Both the position numbers and the translations under genes were made by a program. Of a stretch of DNA of 64,000 nucleotides, positions 1-10,274 are shown in pieces. The notes beneath the pieces are model-generated. The model was not told where the DNA came from and made no database searches. It saw only the letters and a program-made list of their open reading frames with translations. Every line of letters starts with the position of its first letter. The stretch's first letter is position 1. Origin of the DNA: Cordia subcordata (Eukaryota > Streptophyta > Magnoliopsida > Boraginales > Cordiaceae); NCBI GenBank assembly GCA_028554755.1, contig JAPTOF010000019.1, forward strand, positions 4,660,001 through 4,724,000, in the 5' to 3' direction.

Positions 1-504
1 ACACTTTATACAATAATATAACGGCAAAATGGACATTTTACAAAATTCATTAATAAATTAACGAAAAAATTAACAAAGGGACAAGTATGTAACTTTTAAA
101 ACAACACAAGGGGTCTCAATTATAGTTTCGTAAATTAGAGACTAGCGATATAATTAAGTCTAAACTCAGGGGCCTATAAGTAAAAAACTCTAGAACATTA
201 TGTAGTAATTGGAATATCAATGTAAGTAGATTGGGTTAGGATGGAATGATTCATCTACTTTTGTAAATTCTCCTCCTTTACTATACAAGCAAGCACGGGT
301 TCTCACTAAGACATATTTATCGTGAAACCAACGCAGAGCGTTGAATGGATAGCAAATTTTGGCTTACTTCAATTTCTAGAGTCCTGGATGAGCCACAAGC
401 TCAACTGAGGCATGTATTAGGCAATGATTTGAAGGGGATAGCCTCTCAAAGACTTATTTCATTTTAGTTTGGCTTTACCTCTCTTGTACCCAAAAGAAAA
501 AAAA
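1..504. other. AT-rich intergenic DNA, no gene seen
   Basis: No open frame with recognisable protein similarity, no rRNA or tRNA signature and no clear repeat structure was found here. The stretch ends where the first copy of the CLC 3'-flank duplication begins. Confidence 0.5.
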
Positions 505-597
505 GTCAAGCTAATAGGAATTTCATTGAAAATATTGAATCATGATACATCTATTTATTAGCTTCTTTTTTTTAAAAAAAAAAAAAACACGTTAATA

Positions 598-811
598 AGG
601 GCTTGTTTGAATTGGTTTTTTCAAAATTATTTTTTTAACAACTTTAAAAAAAGGTGTTTTTTAAAAAGTTAAAAATTTTAACTTATGAAAAAAGCTATAT
701 TTTTAGAGTTTAGTTTTTTAAAAACTAAATCAAATAGTTATTGTATAAAGAATGTAATTTTTTCCAAAAAAAAAGTATTTTTTCATGAAAAAAACTAATC
801 TAAGCAGCCTT
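598..811. mobile_element. MITE-like element (AGGGCTTGTTT ends)
   Basis: The terminal sequences are imperfect inverted repeats: the left end reads AGGGCTTGTTTGAATTGG and the right end reads, in reverse complement, AGGCTGCTTAGATTAG. The interior is nearly all A/T and non-coding. The end pattern resembles small hAT-type non-autonomous elements, and the same pattern recurs at 1522-1791 and 49210-49435. No clean target duplication was identified, so the exact ends are approximate. Confidence 0.5.
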
Positions 812-1521
812 TAAGCATTTGAATTAAATTTAAAAGAATGCTATAAAAAATCAATCTAAACAAGCTTTAGAGCACTAATCTTAAGATAGTGAAGTCAACT
901 ACTCAAATTTATCGTCCAAAATGTTTAGGTGTATGGATGGCAATAGTACCAGCTCCTTTCCACACGCATGAGTACCGCAGTGGTAGAGACGGAGTTTTTT
1001 TGTCAAAAAAACCTCCTACTAGGGGTGGGCCAGGGTTTTGCCCTGGTGCAGGGGCGGGGGCAAGATAGGGGTTTGTCCAACCCGCTCCACCCCGTCTTTT
1101 TTTTTTTTGGTTACTTCTAATATGTTCTTATATATTTTTTAATATAAACATTATATCATTTTATATGTATTTCTACTATATTTTAATATAAACTTTATAT
1201 AATTAATATCTTCTTTGAATTAGTTGTAAAAGTTAAATTAATTTTAATATGTTCTTATGTATTAGTAATGTTTTATGAAGTTTTAATGTCATTGACTTTG
1301 TTGATTGATACTCCATAAGAGTGGGACAGGTTTTTTTTTTTTTAAAATCCAAAAGGGGATTGAATGGTAGTATAAAAGTTTATCCAATATGAGTATATGA
1401 TAGAGGTAGGGACGAGAGATTAATTAACAAGTGCGAAGCAGAAGTAAGTACGTCCCGCCTCTACCCTATCCCATTACCATCTCTTTGTGTGTGCATATCT
1501 TCATTCTTAACTTTTTTTCTC

Positions 1522-1791
1522 AGGGCTTTGTTTAAATTATTTTTTTTAAGAAAAAGTACTTTTTTTTTAAACAACTAAATATTCTTTTTGTAATAATTAT
1601 TTGATTTGACACTAAAAAAGTTGAAACTTTGAATAAACTCAAATAACAGTCAAAAAAACTCAAAAAGTTGAAACTTCATTGTTTTTGTAACTTTTTTTTA
1701 GAAGACAGAAATTTTAATTTTTCAAAAAAAAAATTGAAAATTTATTAAAAAAACACTTTAAAAAAAAAAAACCAATCTAAACAAACCCTTA
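1522..1791. mobile_element. MITE-like element, absent from duplication copy 2
   Basis: The left end AGGGCTTTGTTTAAATT and the right end, read in reverse complement as AAGGGTTTGTTTAGATT, form terminal inverted repeats around an A/T-rich non-coding core. The paralogous position near 6080-6095 lacks the element, which gives a natural empty site. Superfamily is inferred from end sequence only. Confidence 0.6.
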
Positions 1792-2123
1792 GTCTAATAG
1801 ATTCTCTCTAATTATTGAATTTATTTTCCCTCTCTACAAGGTCCTCGAACACAGGGTGTGTAACATCTTTGTAGATGAACTAACAGCACTATGTACTCTA
1901 AGATGTGCAATTGAATTATCTTTAGATTATCGTCTGATGTACATAAATATATATAATGCAATGGATATTATTATTGCACGCTCGTATTGCTCTCCCTATT
2001 GAATCTGAAGAAAGAATGCAAAACTGGAAACAAAAGCAAAATTAATTTAAAAAAAAAAAAAAAAGAATGTGACGTGATGGTCCATGAAGATGAAATCTGC
2101 AATCTTTTTCACTTGGAAACATT

Positions 2124-2222
2124 TCAGTGGCCCTTTTTACCTCCCTTCGACTTTGCTAGGTGTGGGAATACACTCAAATATGTTGTGCGCTCTCAAGTCT
2201 TGCCGTGATAAGATTCCTATTA
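2124..2222 (-). pseudogene. Frameshifted copy of the last CLC exon
   Basis: This stretch matches the terminal exon of the CLC gene at 6424-6531, on the same strand. It keeps the RQDLRAHNI codons, but an extra T in the stretch corresponding to ATATTGAG (here ATATTTGAG) shifts the frame and destroys the lysine-rich C-terminus. No upstream CLC exons accompany it, so it is an orphan exon produced by the segmental duplication, not a gene. Confidence 0.8.
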
Positions 2223-2792
2223 CAAGGAATGGGAGAGTTTGGTGATTGTTACTTCGGCACTGATGACTGATTCACTGACCATGAAATGTAGATCTTGTGA
2301 TTCCTTTACTAGGATTGCCTGCTCAATTGTTGTAACTGAATTGGCCTGTTTGTTGTCAGTCAATCAACTACTGAATTTGCATCAAGTGTTGGAATTGGAA
2401 GGGATATTGCACTTCATGCCTCGATGTATTGGATCATTTGAATTTCTAGTTCGTAGTAGACAAGTCCTTTTAAGCAGAGTAATTCATGTTCGCTTATGAT
2501 CTCTGACGAGTTGTTCAAGTCAGTAGTACTTAGTAGCACTTGCCGGTTTAACTTTTTATTACGACACGTATAACTATCATTACATAACATGGTGACATAT
2601 TAGCACTGTAATGAATGTGCATACATTTACCAAACCATAGAAGACAAAATATTGGTCTTCATACAGAAGTTTGCAAAAACTAGGAGGCTGCTATAAGTCA
2701 TTACTATCTGATGCTATTTCACTATTCTCCACAGACGACGCAAATTGACTGTCACAAGAACGTATAACATGTCTTTCATGTCATCAACGAAA
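2223..2792. other. Downstream flank of the receptor-like gene
   Basis: No independent gene recognised. Just below 2835, in the reading frame shifted relative to the annotated open frame, the minus strand still resembles the cytoplasmic tail of receptor-like proteins (KKSLRHAFFSF, then DDMKDMLY at about 2760-2790). The first part of this interval is therefore former coding sequence. The rest is likely 3' UTR or spacer. Confidence 0.5.
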
Positions 2793-4511
2793 CTAAAGAA
2801 GGCATGCCTCAAAGACTTCTTCACGATTAAAGTTCCACACTCCCCAGAAACCCAAGGCAAATCCCATCGCCATGGTACTCAACAACTTCAAAGTCTCAAA
2901 GTCATCATCATCCCCTCCATCACCATGACAAGAGTTTGCTGGTGGTGAAGCATTTTCATTGGTGCAGTTGATTACCAACGGAGGACCACAAAGTTGAGGA
3001 TTACCTCCGTAGATCGAAGGGTTGTTGAACCTGGCAAATTGAGGGACAGTAGGAATTCTTCCACTGAAGTTATTGTACGAGAGATCCAGGTCAGTTAATG
3101 AAGTTAGGGAAGCCAAGCTTGGAGGAATTGGACCATGGAGCTGATTTCGTGAGAGATCAAGTGTCTCCAGAAGCTCTAACTTCGACAACCACTCAGGTAT
3201 TGTGTCCACAATTCCAGTATTGCTGAGTATAAGAGTTTTCAACTGATTCTGATTTCCAAGCCAAGCAGGGAATCGGGGGCCGACTTGACATGATCTCAAC
3301 TTGATGAATTGGAGTCTAAATGGAGGCAACCACTGAGTACTTATATTTATGACCAATGGAAGTTGTGGAGATAACGAGAACTTGGAGATGGATAGCTCCT
3401 TTAAGTTGACAAGGTTTGCAAAGTGACTTTCTGTGACAACACCCTCCCATGAATTCTCAGAGATGTCCAAGGCAACCAATGATGATAGTTGCCCAAGACT
3501 TGTTGGAAATGGTCCATTCATGTTGTTGTTTGTTAGGTAAAACTCCTTTAAGAATGACAACTTTCCAATGGAATGAGGAATTGTACCAACAAATGAGTTT
3601 ACCCGCAGGTCAAGATATCTGAGATTTTTTAAGTATCCTATTGAATTTGGAAGAAATCCACGAAGCTGATTGTAGCCCAAGTTCAGTGTCTCTAAAACAC
3701 TCTCATCACATCTAGATAAGCCATCTATTAGTCCAGTTATTTCATCATATAAATTGCTTCCAGAGAGATCCAATATTCGCAAATTGCAGAGGTTTGTTAA
3801 ACTCATTGGTATCTGGCCTTCTACAGACCGATCCACATTCACAGATAAGTGGAGTACTTGGAGCGAAGTCATGTTCCCAAATGCATCTGGAATGGGACCT
3901 AGAAGATTATTCGAGCTAAGATCAAGATATGCAAGTTTGTTGAGCTTGAATAACCAATCAGGTAGAGGCCAACGATTGAATTCATTGTAACAAAGATCAA
4001 GATAGTACAAACTTGTAAGATTTCCTATATCTGGAGGAATAGTTCCACCAAAACCTGCACGGGAGAGATTAAGATACCTTAACTTTTTGAATGCTCCAAA
4101 GTGTTTTGGAATTTCAATCCCTTGGAAGTCGTTTGAACTCAAATCCAGGTATTTCAAGTATTTCAAGTTGAGCAAAGAGGGACTGATCTCACCGCCGAAA
4201 GAGTAGGTTGTTCCATCATCATCAACACCATCAGGAAATGGAATCCGCAATTTGAGCTTCAAAACTCGACCTGTCTTGTTGTTGCAGACAACACCCCTCC
4301 ATTTGCAGCAGTCTGTCCCAGCCCAAGAAGACAAAAGGCCTGAAGGATCAGTGAGACGGGCCTTGAACTTGAGTAGAGATTCTCTTTCAGGTTGTATACA
4401 GTTTACACTCAGGTCACTCAGAGAGGACACAGGCCTGATATTCCCTAGGTGAGAAAGACCTGAGAGCAGAACCAGCATAAGCACCTGGACCAGGATTGTA
4501 TGCTTAGGCAT
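2793..4511 (-). pseudogene. LRR receptor-like protein (EIX2-type), internally deleted and frameshifted
   Basis: Intronless frame of about 572 residues from the Met at 4511. That start is preferred over an upstream in-frame Met at 4595 because a hydrophobic signal peptide follows it (MPKHTILVQVLMLVLLSG). Next come the LRR N-terminal cap with its DCCKWRGVVC cysteines, about a dozen plant-type extracellular LRRs, and the C-terminal cap ending in LCGPPL plus an acidic spacer. Intact proteins of this family have roughly 900-1000 residues. Here the text jumps from the IPEWLSKLEL repeat directly to the last repeat (LETLDLSRNQL), so about 330 codons of central LRRs and the island domain are missing. 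The membrane segment begins normally (MAMGFALGFWGV). The frame is then lost at about 2835-2840, apparently by a 2-base deletion, and ends 14 codons later. Family members are cell-surface immune receptors. This copy is probably a pseudogene or at most a secreted LRR protein. Confidence 0.85.
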
Positions 4512-4677
4512 GTTTCTCTCCGGAATGGTTTGTAATTCAGCACAAATATGAATATAAAAAGGCTGAAGTGATTGAATATTGATTTGTTTAGGCATATTCT
4601 GGAATGGTTTGTAGTTCTAGTTCAGCACAAATACAAATATATAAAGATTGAAGTGATCGCATATCAACAAATCAATA
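4509..4677. repeat. Tandem duplication at the receptor-like gene start
   Basis: Two head-to-tail units of about 85 bp, 4509-4592 and 4593-4677, share GGAATGGTTTGTA, TTCAGCACAAATA and GAAGTGAT blocks. The unit carries the start codon, so MPK occurs twice in frame (4511 and 4595). The upstream ATG is a by-product of the duplication. Confidence 0.7.
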
Positions 4678-5139
4678 TTAAATGAAGTAGCAGTGCCGGG
4701 TCATTTTGCCTGACACAAAGGTTTTGCCTGCTCATGGCTGACTTGTCAAATAAGCAATTAACTGTCGTAAACCGACCTAAATTCATTTTCCATATTGAAT
4801 CTGGTTATTTTCCTTAGAGTAGGCTGACATATTGGTCTTTCTTCGGATTTTTTGGGCTTCTCTCTAGATTCTATTGGGCAAAGTTAGCGACAGATTCAAA
4901 ATTTGTGATTAGAGAGAGATAATAAAGCACAATTTGATATTCATATACGAGTAATTTAAACCCGTCCCTATCATTTATTAATATATCCACCCTTTTGTTG
5001 ACATCGCAATGTAAACGCAGGGTAAGGTAAATATGCAGCATGCACACCCTCCTCCAGTCAACTTAGTTTAATCATAATTAGAAAGAATTAAACTCTCCCA
5101 CTTGTGGAATTGAAGTTTCTTAAAGTCTCTCACAGCCGT
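4678..5139. other. Upstream region of the receptor-like gene
   Basis: No coding similarity seen. This would hold the promoter of the minus-strand receptor-like gene. I could not single out a convincing TATA box. Confidence 0.35.
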
Positions 5140-5690
5140 GAATTATTACTGAGAAAGACCGAGTCAAGGTGTTGAGCTGGTTGTCCAATCTTCTCCAAGA
5201 GTTGCATGTAAAACTCAAAGCACCCCCAGAGCTCTTATGTGATAATATTGGGGCAACTTACCTGTGTGCAAATCCACTGTTTCATACACGTATGAAACAT
5301 CTTGCACTTGATTATCATTTTGTACGAGAAGAAGTCTCTTCAAGATCTCTTCAAGTCACACGTCTCCATAGAAAATCAATTGGCTGATGTTCTCACAAAG
5401 CCGCTGCAAAAAGCTCGGTTTTTACTCCTTCATTCCAAGATTAGTCACTGATGGTGTCACCGTGTATTGAGAAAGGCTAAGTCAAGCATTGACCTGCTCT
5501 TCAGAAACACTTGAATTGATTTTGAATTGCATTTTCTGTTGTATCTCTAGCAATTTACAAGGCTTATTTTTCTGTAAATTCCAGTGTTGTACAACTATAA
5601 ATACTGTACAAGCTTTCATTGAAAATCATGACTGTTACTCCTCAACCTCCCCTGTACAATCATCCAAAACAAGCATAAGTCTTCGCAAAG
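5140..5690 (+). mobile_element. Ty1/copia retrotransposon 3' remnant
   Basis: From 5169 the plus strand encodes the C-terminal RNase H part of a copia polyprotein, recognisable by [11 protein letters not shown], the ANP.FH.RMKH motif and DYHFVREEV. The frame is then lost, and about 60 bases further on a second frame carries the ADVLTKPL end motif near 5385. The following sequence from about 5464 is non-coding and may be the start of the 3' LTR. No integrase, reverse transcriptase core, gag or second LTR was found, so this is a dead 3' fragment. It lies between the receptor-like gene and duplication copy 2. Confidence 0.75.
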
Positions 5691-6535
5691 TCAAGCTAAT
5701 AGGAATTTCACGAAAATATTAAATTATAATACATCCACTTATCGGTATTCTTGAAAGAAAAAACGCATGCATTAATAAGTTTTTAAATGGAATTTAGAAA
5801 ACGCTTGTAAAAACGATCAATCTAAACGAGTCGTAGGGCACAGATCTTAAGTCAATGAGGTCAACGGCCAGAATTTAACGTCTGATATGTTCAGATGAAG
5901 CTCACAAAGTCTCGTACGCATCCGTGGAATCAAGACAAGGGCAAATGAAACGACAAGAGAGAAGGTCAAGAAGCCTCAACAGGCTTCAACACCTCCTTTG
6001 TGGTAATTTCAAACACTATTATGTTCTGCCACATTATAATTTATGCATCTACATGTCTGCATATCTTCATTCTTATTTTTATTTTTTTATCTAATAGCTT
6101 CTCACTTAATTATTAATTTATTTTCAGGGTCTTTGAACACAGAGCGTATGTAACATCACATTAGGTAAACTAATAATAACATTATATACATTAAGAAGAT
6201 GTGCAATTTAATAATTATTAAATTATCCTTTGATGTACATAAATATATATCATATATATAGTCCAATGGATACTATTTATTCCACGCTCGTGGTATTGCT
6301 TTTCCTATCGAATCTGAAAAAAGAATGCAAAACTGGAAACAAAAAGCAAAATTAATCCAAAAAAGAATGTAATGTGATGTTCCATGAAGATGATATCTGC
6401 AATGCTTTTCACTTGAAAACATTTCAGTGGCCCTTTTTACCTCCCTTGGACTTCGCTAGGTGTGGGAATACACTCAATATATTGTGGGCTCTCAAGTCTT
6501 GCCGTGTCAAGATTCCTACCACCGGAGGCACCTGC
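5688..6535. repeat. Segmental duplication copy 2 (native CLC 3' flank)
   Basis: Counterpart of 505-2222. This copy is continuous with an intact CLC terminal exon and is therefore the ancestral location. It lacks the MITEs present in copy 1. The part outside the exon is non-coding and includes the CLC 3' UTR and polyadenylation region. Confidence 0.75.
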
Positions 6536-9500
6536 CGGAGGAACAGCACGAATACATTATCATCATTTTTCAGTCCATCAATTTCATCATACCCTCTTGT
6601 ACGATATATACAATATGTTACGCTATAGAATTTACTAATAACGGTAAAATGCATGTTGTTCCTTATAATTTGTCTAATTAGTTAGTTATGCATATGTTTA
6701 AAACTTATCAAATTACTTCAAAAGATGACACATGCTATCACATTTCGAATATACGTTTTAATGTTTGTAATACTTGCATTAAATTTAAGTCATGATAAAG
6801 TAGACTCACCCCAGCTGCTTGGTATTTGGGCAAAATGAGCATGTGGCGAAGTCCCACCTGCCTGAAGAGCACCAACGCCTTTGCAACAGACATGCTCTCA
6901 ACAACAGTGTAAGGCGTTGTATTCGTAAGAGGATGCAAATCAACATACATCTCCATCTCATGCTTAGTCACTGCAATCTCTTCAATCTTCCCGCACCTCT
7001 CAGCCAAATCAACCCACGTGAACTTCTCCCTCACTTCCCAATCCTCTGTTCTCCTCCTCTCCTCCAAGAACCACTTCTTCTTCAGCGCCAAAAGCAGGTG
7101 CGCTCTCAGCACCAGTCCATGCAGCTCCGTCGCCGCCCCAGTTGGTACCCCCACTGGTGGCACCACCCCTTCGTCCACCACAGGGAAACCATTGTGTGTG
7201 GTGTTCTTCAGCACCTCAACTATGCGCCCCACCTTCTCGATTCCGCGGAGCGTGACCACTGCTGGCTTGACATCAGCGAGCTCACCAACTGTTATGTTCC
7301 TCATCCATGGCTCAGCGTGAGCTTCCAAAAATGGCAGCCCTTTTAGCTCCAGTATTATTTCGTATATGCTCGGGTTGAAACAATCTCCCACAGTTTTGGC
7401 TATTAGAAGAACAAGCATTGTGATTGGTAGCAAGAGTAGATTGTTCGTAAGCTCGAGAAAAATAACGCAGAGAGAAACAGTCATCCTCATTGAACCAGCC
7501 ATGAGTGATGCTGCACCAAGAACAGCATACAACCCTTGGTCTATTTTTGTGTATGGTCCCATGGCAACGCCAAGCATGCGACCATAAGCGGACCCCATGA
7601 GGATGATAGGGAGGAAGAGACCGGACGGAACGGCGATTCCAAAGGTGATGAGTCCCAAGATGCAGTACAGTATGAAGAAGATGACAAGAGAGAATATTTC
7701 GAATTCTTTCGGAGTGTTTATGGAGAAAATGTTCCGGACAGCGTCATCGTTGGTGGTGAGGAGAAGAGTGGCAAGGTCGTTGTAGTATCCGTTCGGGCAG
7801 TTGAATTGCTTGAAGTTTCCTGTCCGGCCAGTGGTGGGGCACATATCGTCTGGAAGCCTGGGGTTGCAAGGCCTGCATTTGGCGAGGAAAGGAAGGCCGT
7901 ATAGGCATACAGATGTGAAGATGGAGACACTGAGAGCAAGCAGAAGTTTGTGTAATTTCCCCTTCCTGCACAAAATCACGATCAAATGTGATCAGGGTCT
8001 TGATATTAGAGTGAAATTAATGTTGTGTTTGTTATATGCTTATCTAAAATCTTAAATCTGAAAAATATACAATTTTATATGCTTTTCGGATTTAAGATTT
8101 CAAAAACAAAAACAACATAACTATGCTCAATGAGGGAATTGAAGATATTATTGCTTACTCATTGATGAGATTGTAAAGCCTGAGGACTTTGTGGAGAAAG
8201 TGGTTGTAGAGGCTTCCTAAAACTCCACCAATGATTCCAATCACAACAACAGGGATGATGTCCACAATGTGGTACCTCACAGAAACACCACTCACATCGA
8301 ACATGATCAGCCCTCCTTTCCCAAAAAGCCCACAGTCACCAGTTTTGCAATACTCCATGAAGGCCCTCAGCACAACCACCACAACTGCTGTGCTGAAGAA
8401 AGTTCTCCAGAGAAGGGCACTTCTCCACCAGGTCGCCACCTCCTCCAGAGCAAACAGGACGCCACCCACTGGGGCCCGAAAAGCGGCACACACCCCTGAT
8501 GATGAACCGCAAGTGATAATGTCTCGCCTGTCACGATCATTGTTGAAGTAACGTAGCCAGCGCCATTTGATTCGGTAATTGTCTGGCCCACCCTGGCCTA
8601 GCAAGGAAGCGATACAGGTGCCAATATGCACCAATGGCCCTTCTTTTCCAAGATCTAAGCCTGCAGAAACTGCTCCAATGCTTCCAACAATCTGCATTCA
8701 TGATGATCGTTTGTTACTATTCTGCTAGTAGCCAGTTCTGTACGACCATGTTTTAATTTGCAAAATGCATACATCAAAATCTCTCTCTTTTTCTTTAACC
8801 AGTATCTAGATATCTATAATGATTTCTTTGAATATCTTGATCTGGCTGATATATCTTAGTCTCGTTGCTAAAAAGAATCAAAACTGGTGCAATTTGATTG
8901 ATATTGACAACGAAGAAAGTTCCAAAAGAAAGATGGACAAGCACCAGTAACAGTCCACTGGAGTAGCATAGTGATAGTGGGTAAACGATTCCTATCAATA
9001 TAACTTATCTGGAACACATGCTGATTAAATTGAATGGAACTTCAGACTCTGAACTCAAATTTTGATCATCATAATTTGTCGAATCATACTTTTCACGATC
9101 GGATCTTATCTTCTAACTTAATTCAGTTCACTAATGAAAAGAAACAAATTATCAAGTAAATTGGAAATATACATGATTTGCACAAAATAGTAAGGAATCG
9201 TTAGGATTCATGATTTGATATGATTCACAATTTTAAAAGAAATGAGATCACGATATGATTCACAATCTGACAATTAATATGCAAGTATTCCAAATTCTGG
9301 GTGAAATTGCGTCCTAGTTGGGAAAGGAAAAGATATTGATTTTAAACTTCTCCCGGGCATGTTAGCTTAAGAGCCACCCACCTTGACCATGAGCGTTGTG
9401 GCACCGAACATATTGGGAGTATCCACCCCATTAAGATAAGCTTTGATTTCTGGTATTCCAGGTCCAGCAGCAGTGGGTGCAAAAAACACACACAGCACAG

Positions 9501-10274
9501 CAGCTCCCAATGTTAGCACAAAATTCACCCCAGCAAAACATAGCAACCCCGATAGATATCTGCAAAATCATTTCCATGCTCAATTTTTCCTAATCGTTTA
9601 ATGCATCCCTTTACCTAATACTACTCTGGTCTGATACTGAGTGATGATATTTGTAAAGAAACTGATCTTTAGGATAAGGTATTTTAACTTCACCTTTCCT
9701 GATCGATGTATTTCATCACAGCCAAGAGTTTATAGCCCGCGATGTTTTCAACTGCTAGATTGATGAGACTGGCAATGATCCCCGTTAGCAGCCCAACAAG
9801 GAAAGCCAATGTCCATTTCAAGAAAACGTACTGCAGTACTTGAGTTCTTGATCTGCTTCTCCAATCATGCTTGAATAAATCATTTTCGTTAATCCTGCAT
9901 CAGACAATACTGTTCTGCTTATTTGTTTCGAATTAGAATCAAGACGAAATAAATGTGTTTAACAAGAGCTAGGGGATCCTCCTATCAGGCCGGGAGCGGT
10001 AAAGAAAAAGTCTTCTAACAAGTGCGTTTTCTCGGGATTCAAATTTATGAAATATAAAGATTTTGTGGTGTCGTAAATCTTACTCATAATCCAAGCTCTC
10101 TATGTGAGAAACCTTGGCTCCAACCATTGCTAATGGAGTGGAAGAGAGTGTTCGGTTTCTCTTCAGAAGAGATTGACGCAGTGAATTGCTTTCTGGGTCC
10201 TTTTCATCTTCATCAGCTACTCCATCCTCGTTGTCCATTGCTGCTTCTGCAACTTGGCTTGGTTCCTCCTCCAT
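6424..10274 (-). CDS. CLC-B: CLC-a/b type vacuolar nitrate/proton antiporter
   Basis: Six exons on the minus strand: 10084-10274, 9694-9894, 9382-9559, 8159-8691, 6810-7965 and 6424-6531, all GT-AG, giving 788 residues against about 775-780 in Arabidopsis CLC-a/b. The N-terminus has the conserved LSSTPLAMVGAKVSHIESLDYE region before the membrane domain. Selectivity filter GPGIPEIK has Pro164, the position where Pro gives nitrate and Ser gives chloride preference in plant CLCs. The gating glutamate is Glu207 (GKEGP) and the proton glutamate is Glu274 (FALEE). The C-terminal half has two CBS regions ending in VVGILTRQDLRAHN. The family exchanges 2 NO3- for 1 H+ at the tonoplast to store nitrate in the vacuole. 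I choose CLC-b over CLC-a on neighbourhood only (next to bS21 and HOLT); a co-orthologue of both is equally possible. The last exon was duplicated to 2124-2222. Confidence 0.95.

Larger units (their letters stand above)
505..2222. repeat. Segmental duplication copy 1 (CLC 3' flank)
   Basis: Collinear, diverged copy of 5688-6535. Shared landmarks in the same order include AGTCAAGCTAATAGGAATTT (505 and 5692), a GTGTGTAACATC-like block (1855 and 6147), GATGTGCAATT (1902 and 6198), GATGTACATAAATATATAT (1936 and 6233), and about 250 bp leading into the CLC terminal exon (1975-2222 and 6290-6520). Copy 1 is longer than copy 2 partly because it carries two MITE-like insertions at 598-811 and 1522-1791 that copy 2 lacks. 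The duplicated unit begins in the last CLC exon and runs downstream of it, and the receptor-like gene lies between the two copies. Confidence 0.8.

Noticed and set aside
4512..4595. 28-residue N-terminal extension of the receptor-like protein
   Set aside because: It comes from a tandem duplication of the start region and would precede the signal peptide.
6738..6809. Read-through C-terminus of the CLC long open frame (VSLLYHDLNLMQ...)
   Set aside because: This is intron 5; the family C-terminus is recovered exactly by splicing to 6531.
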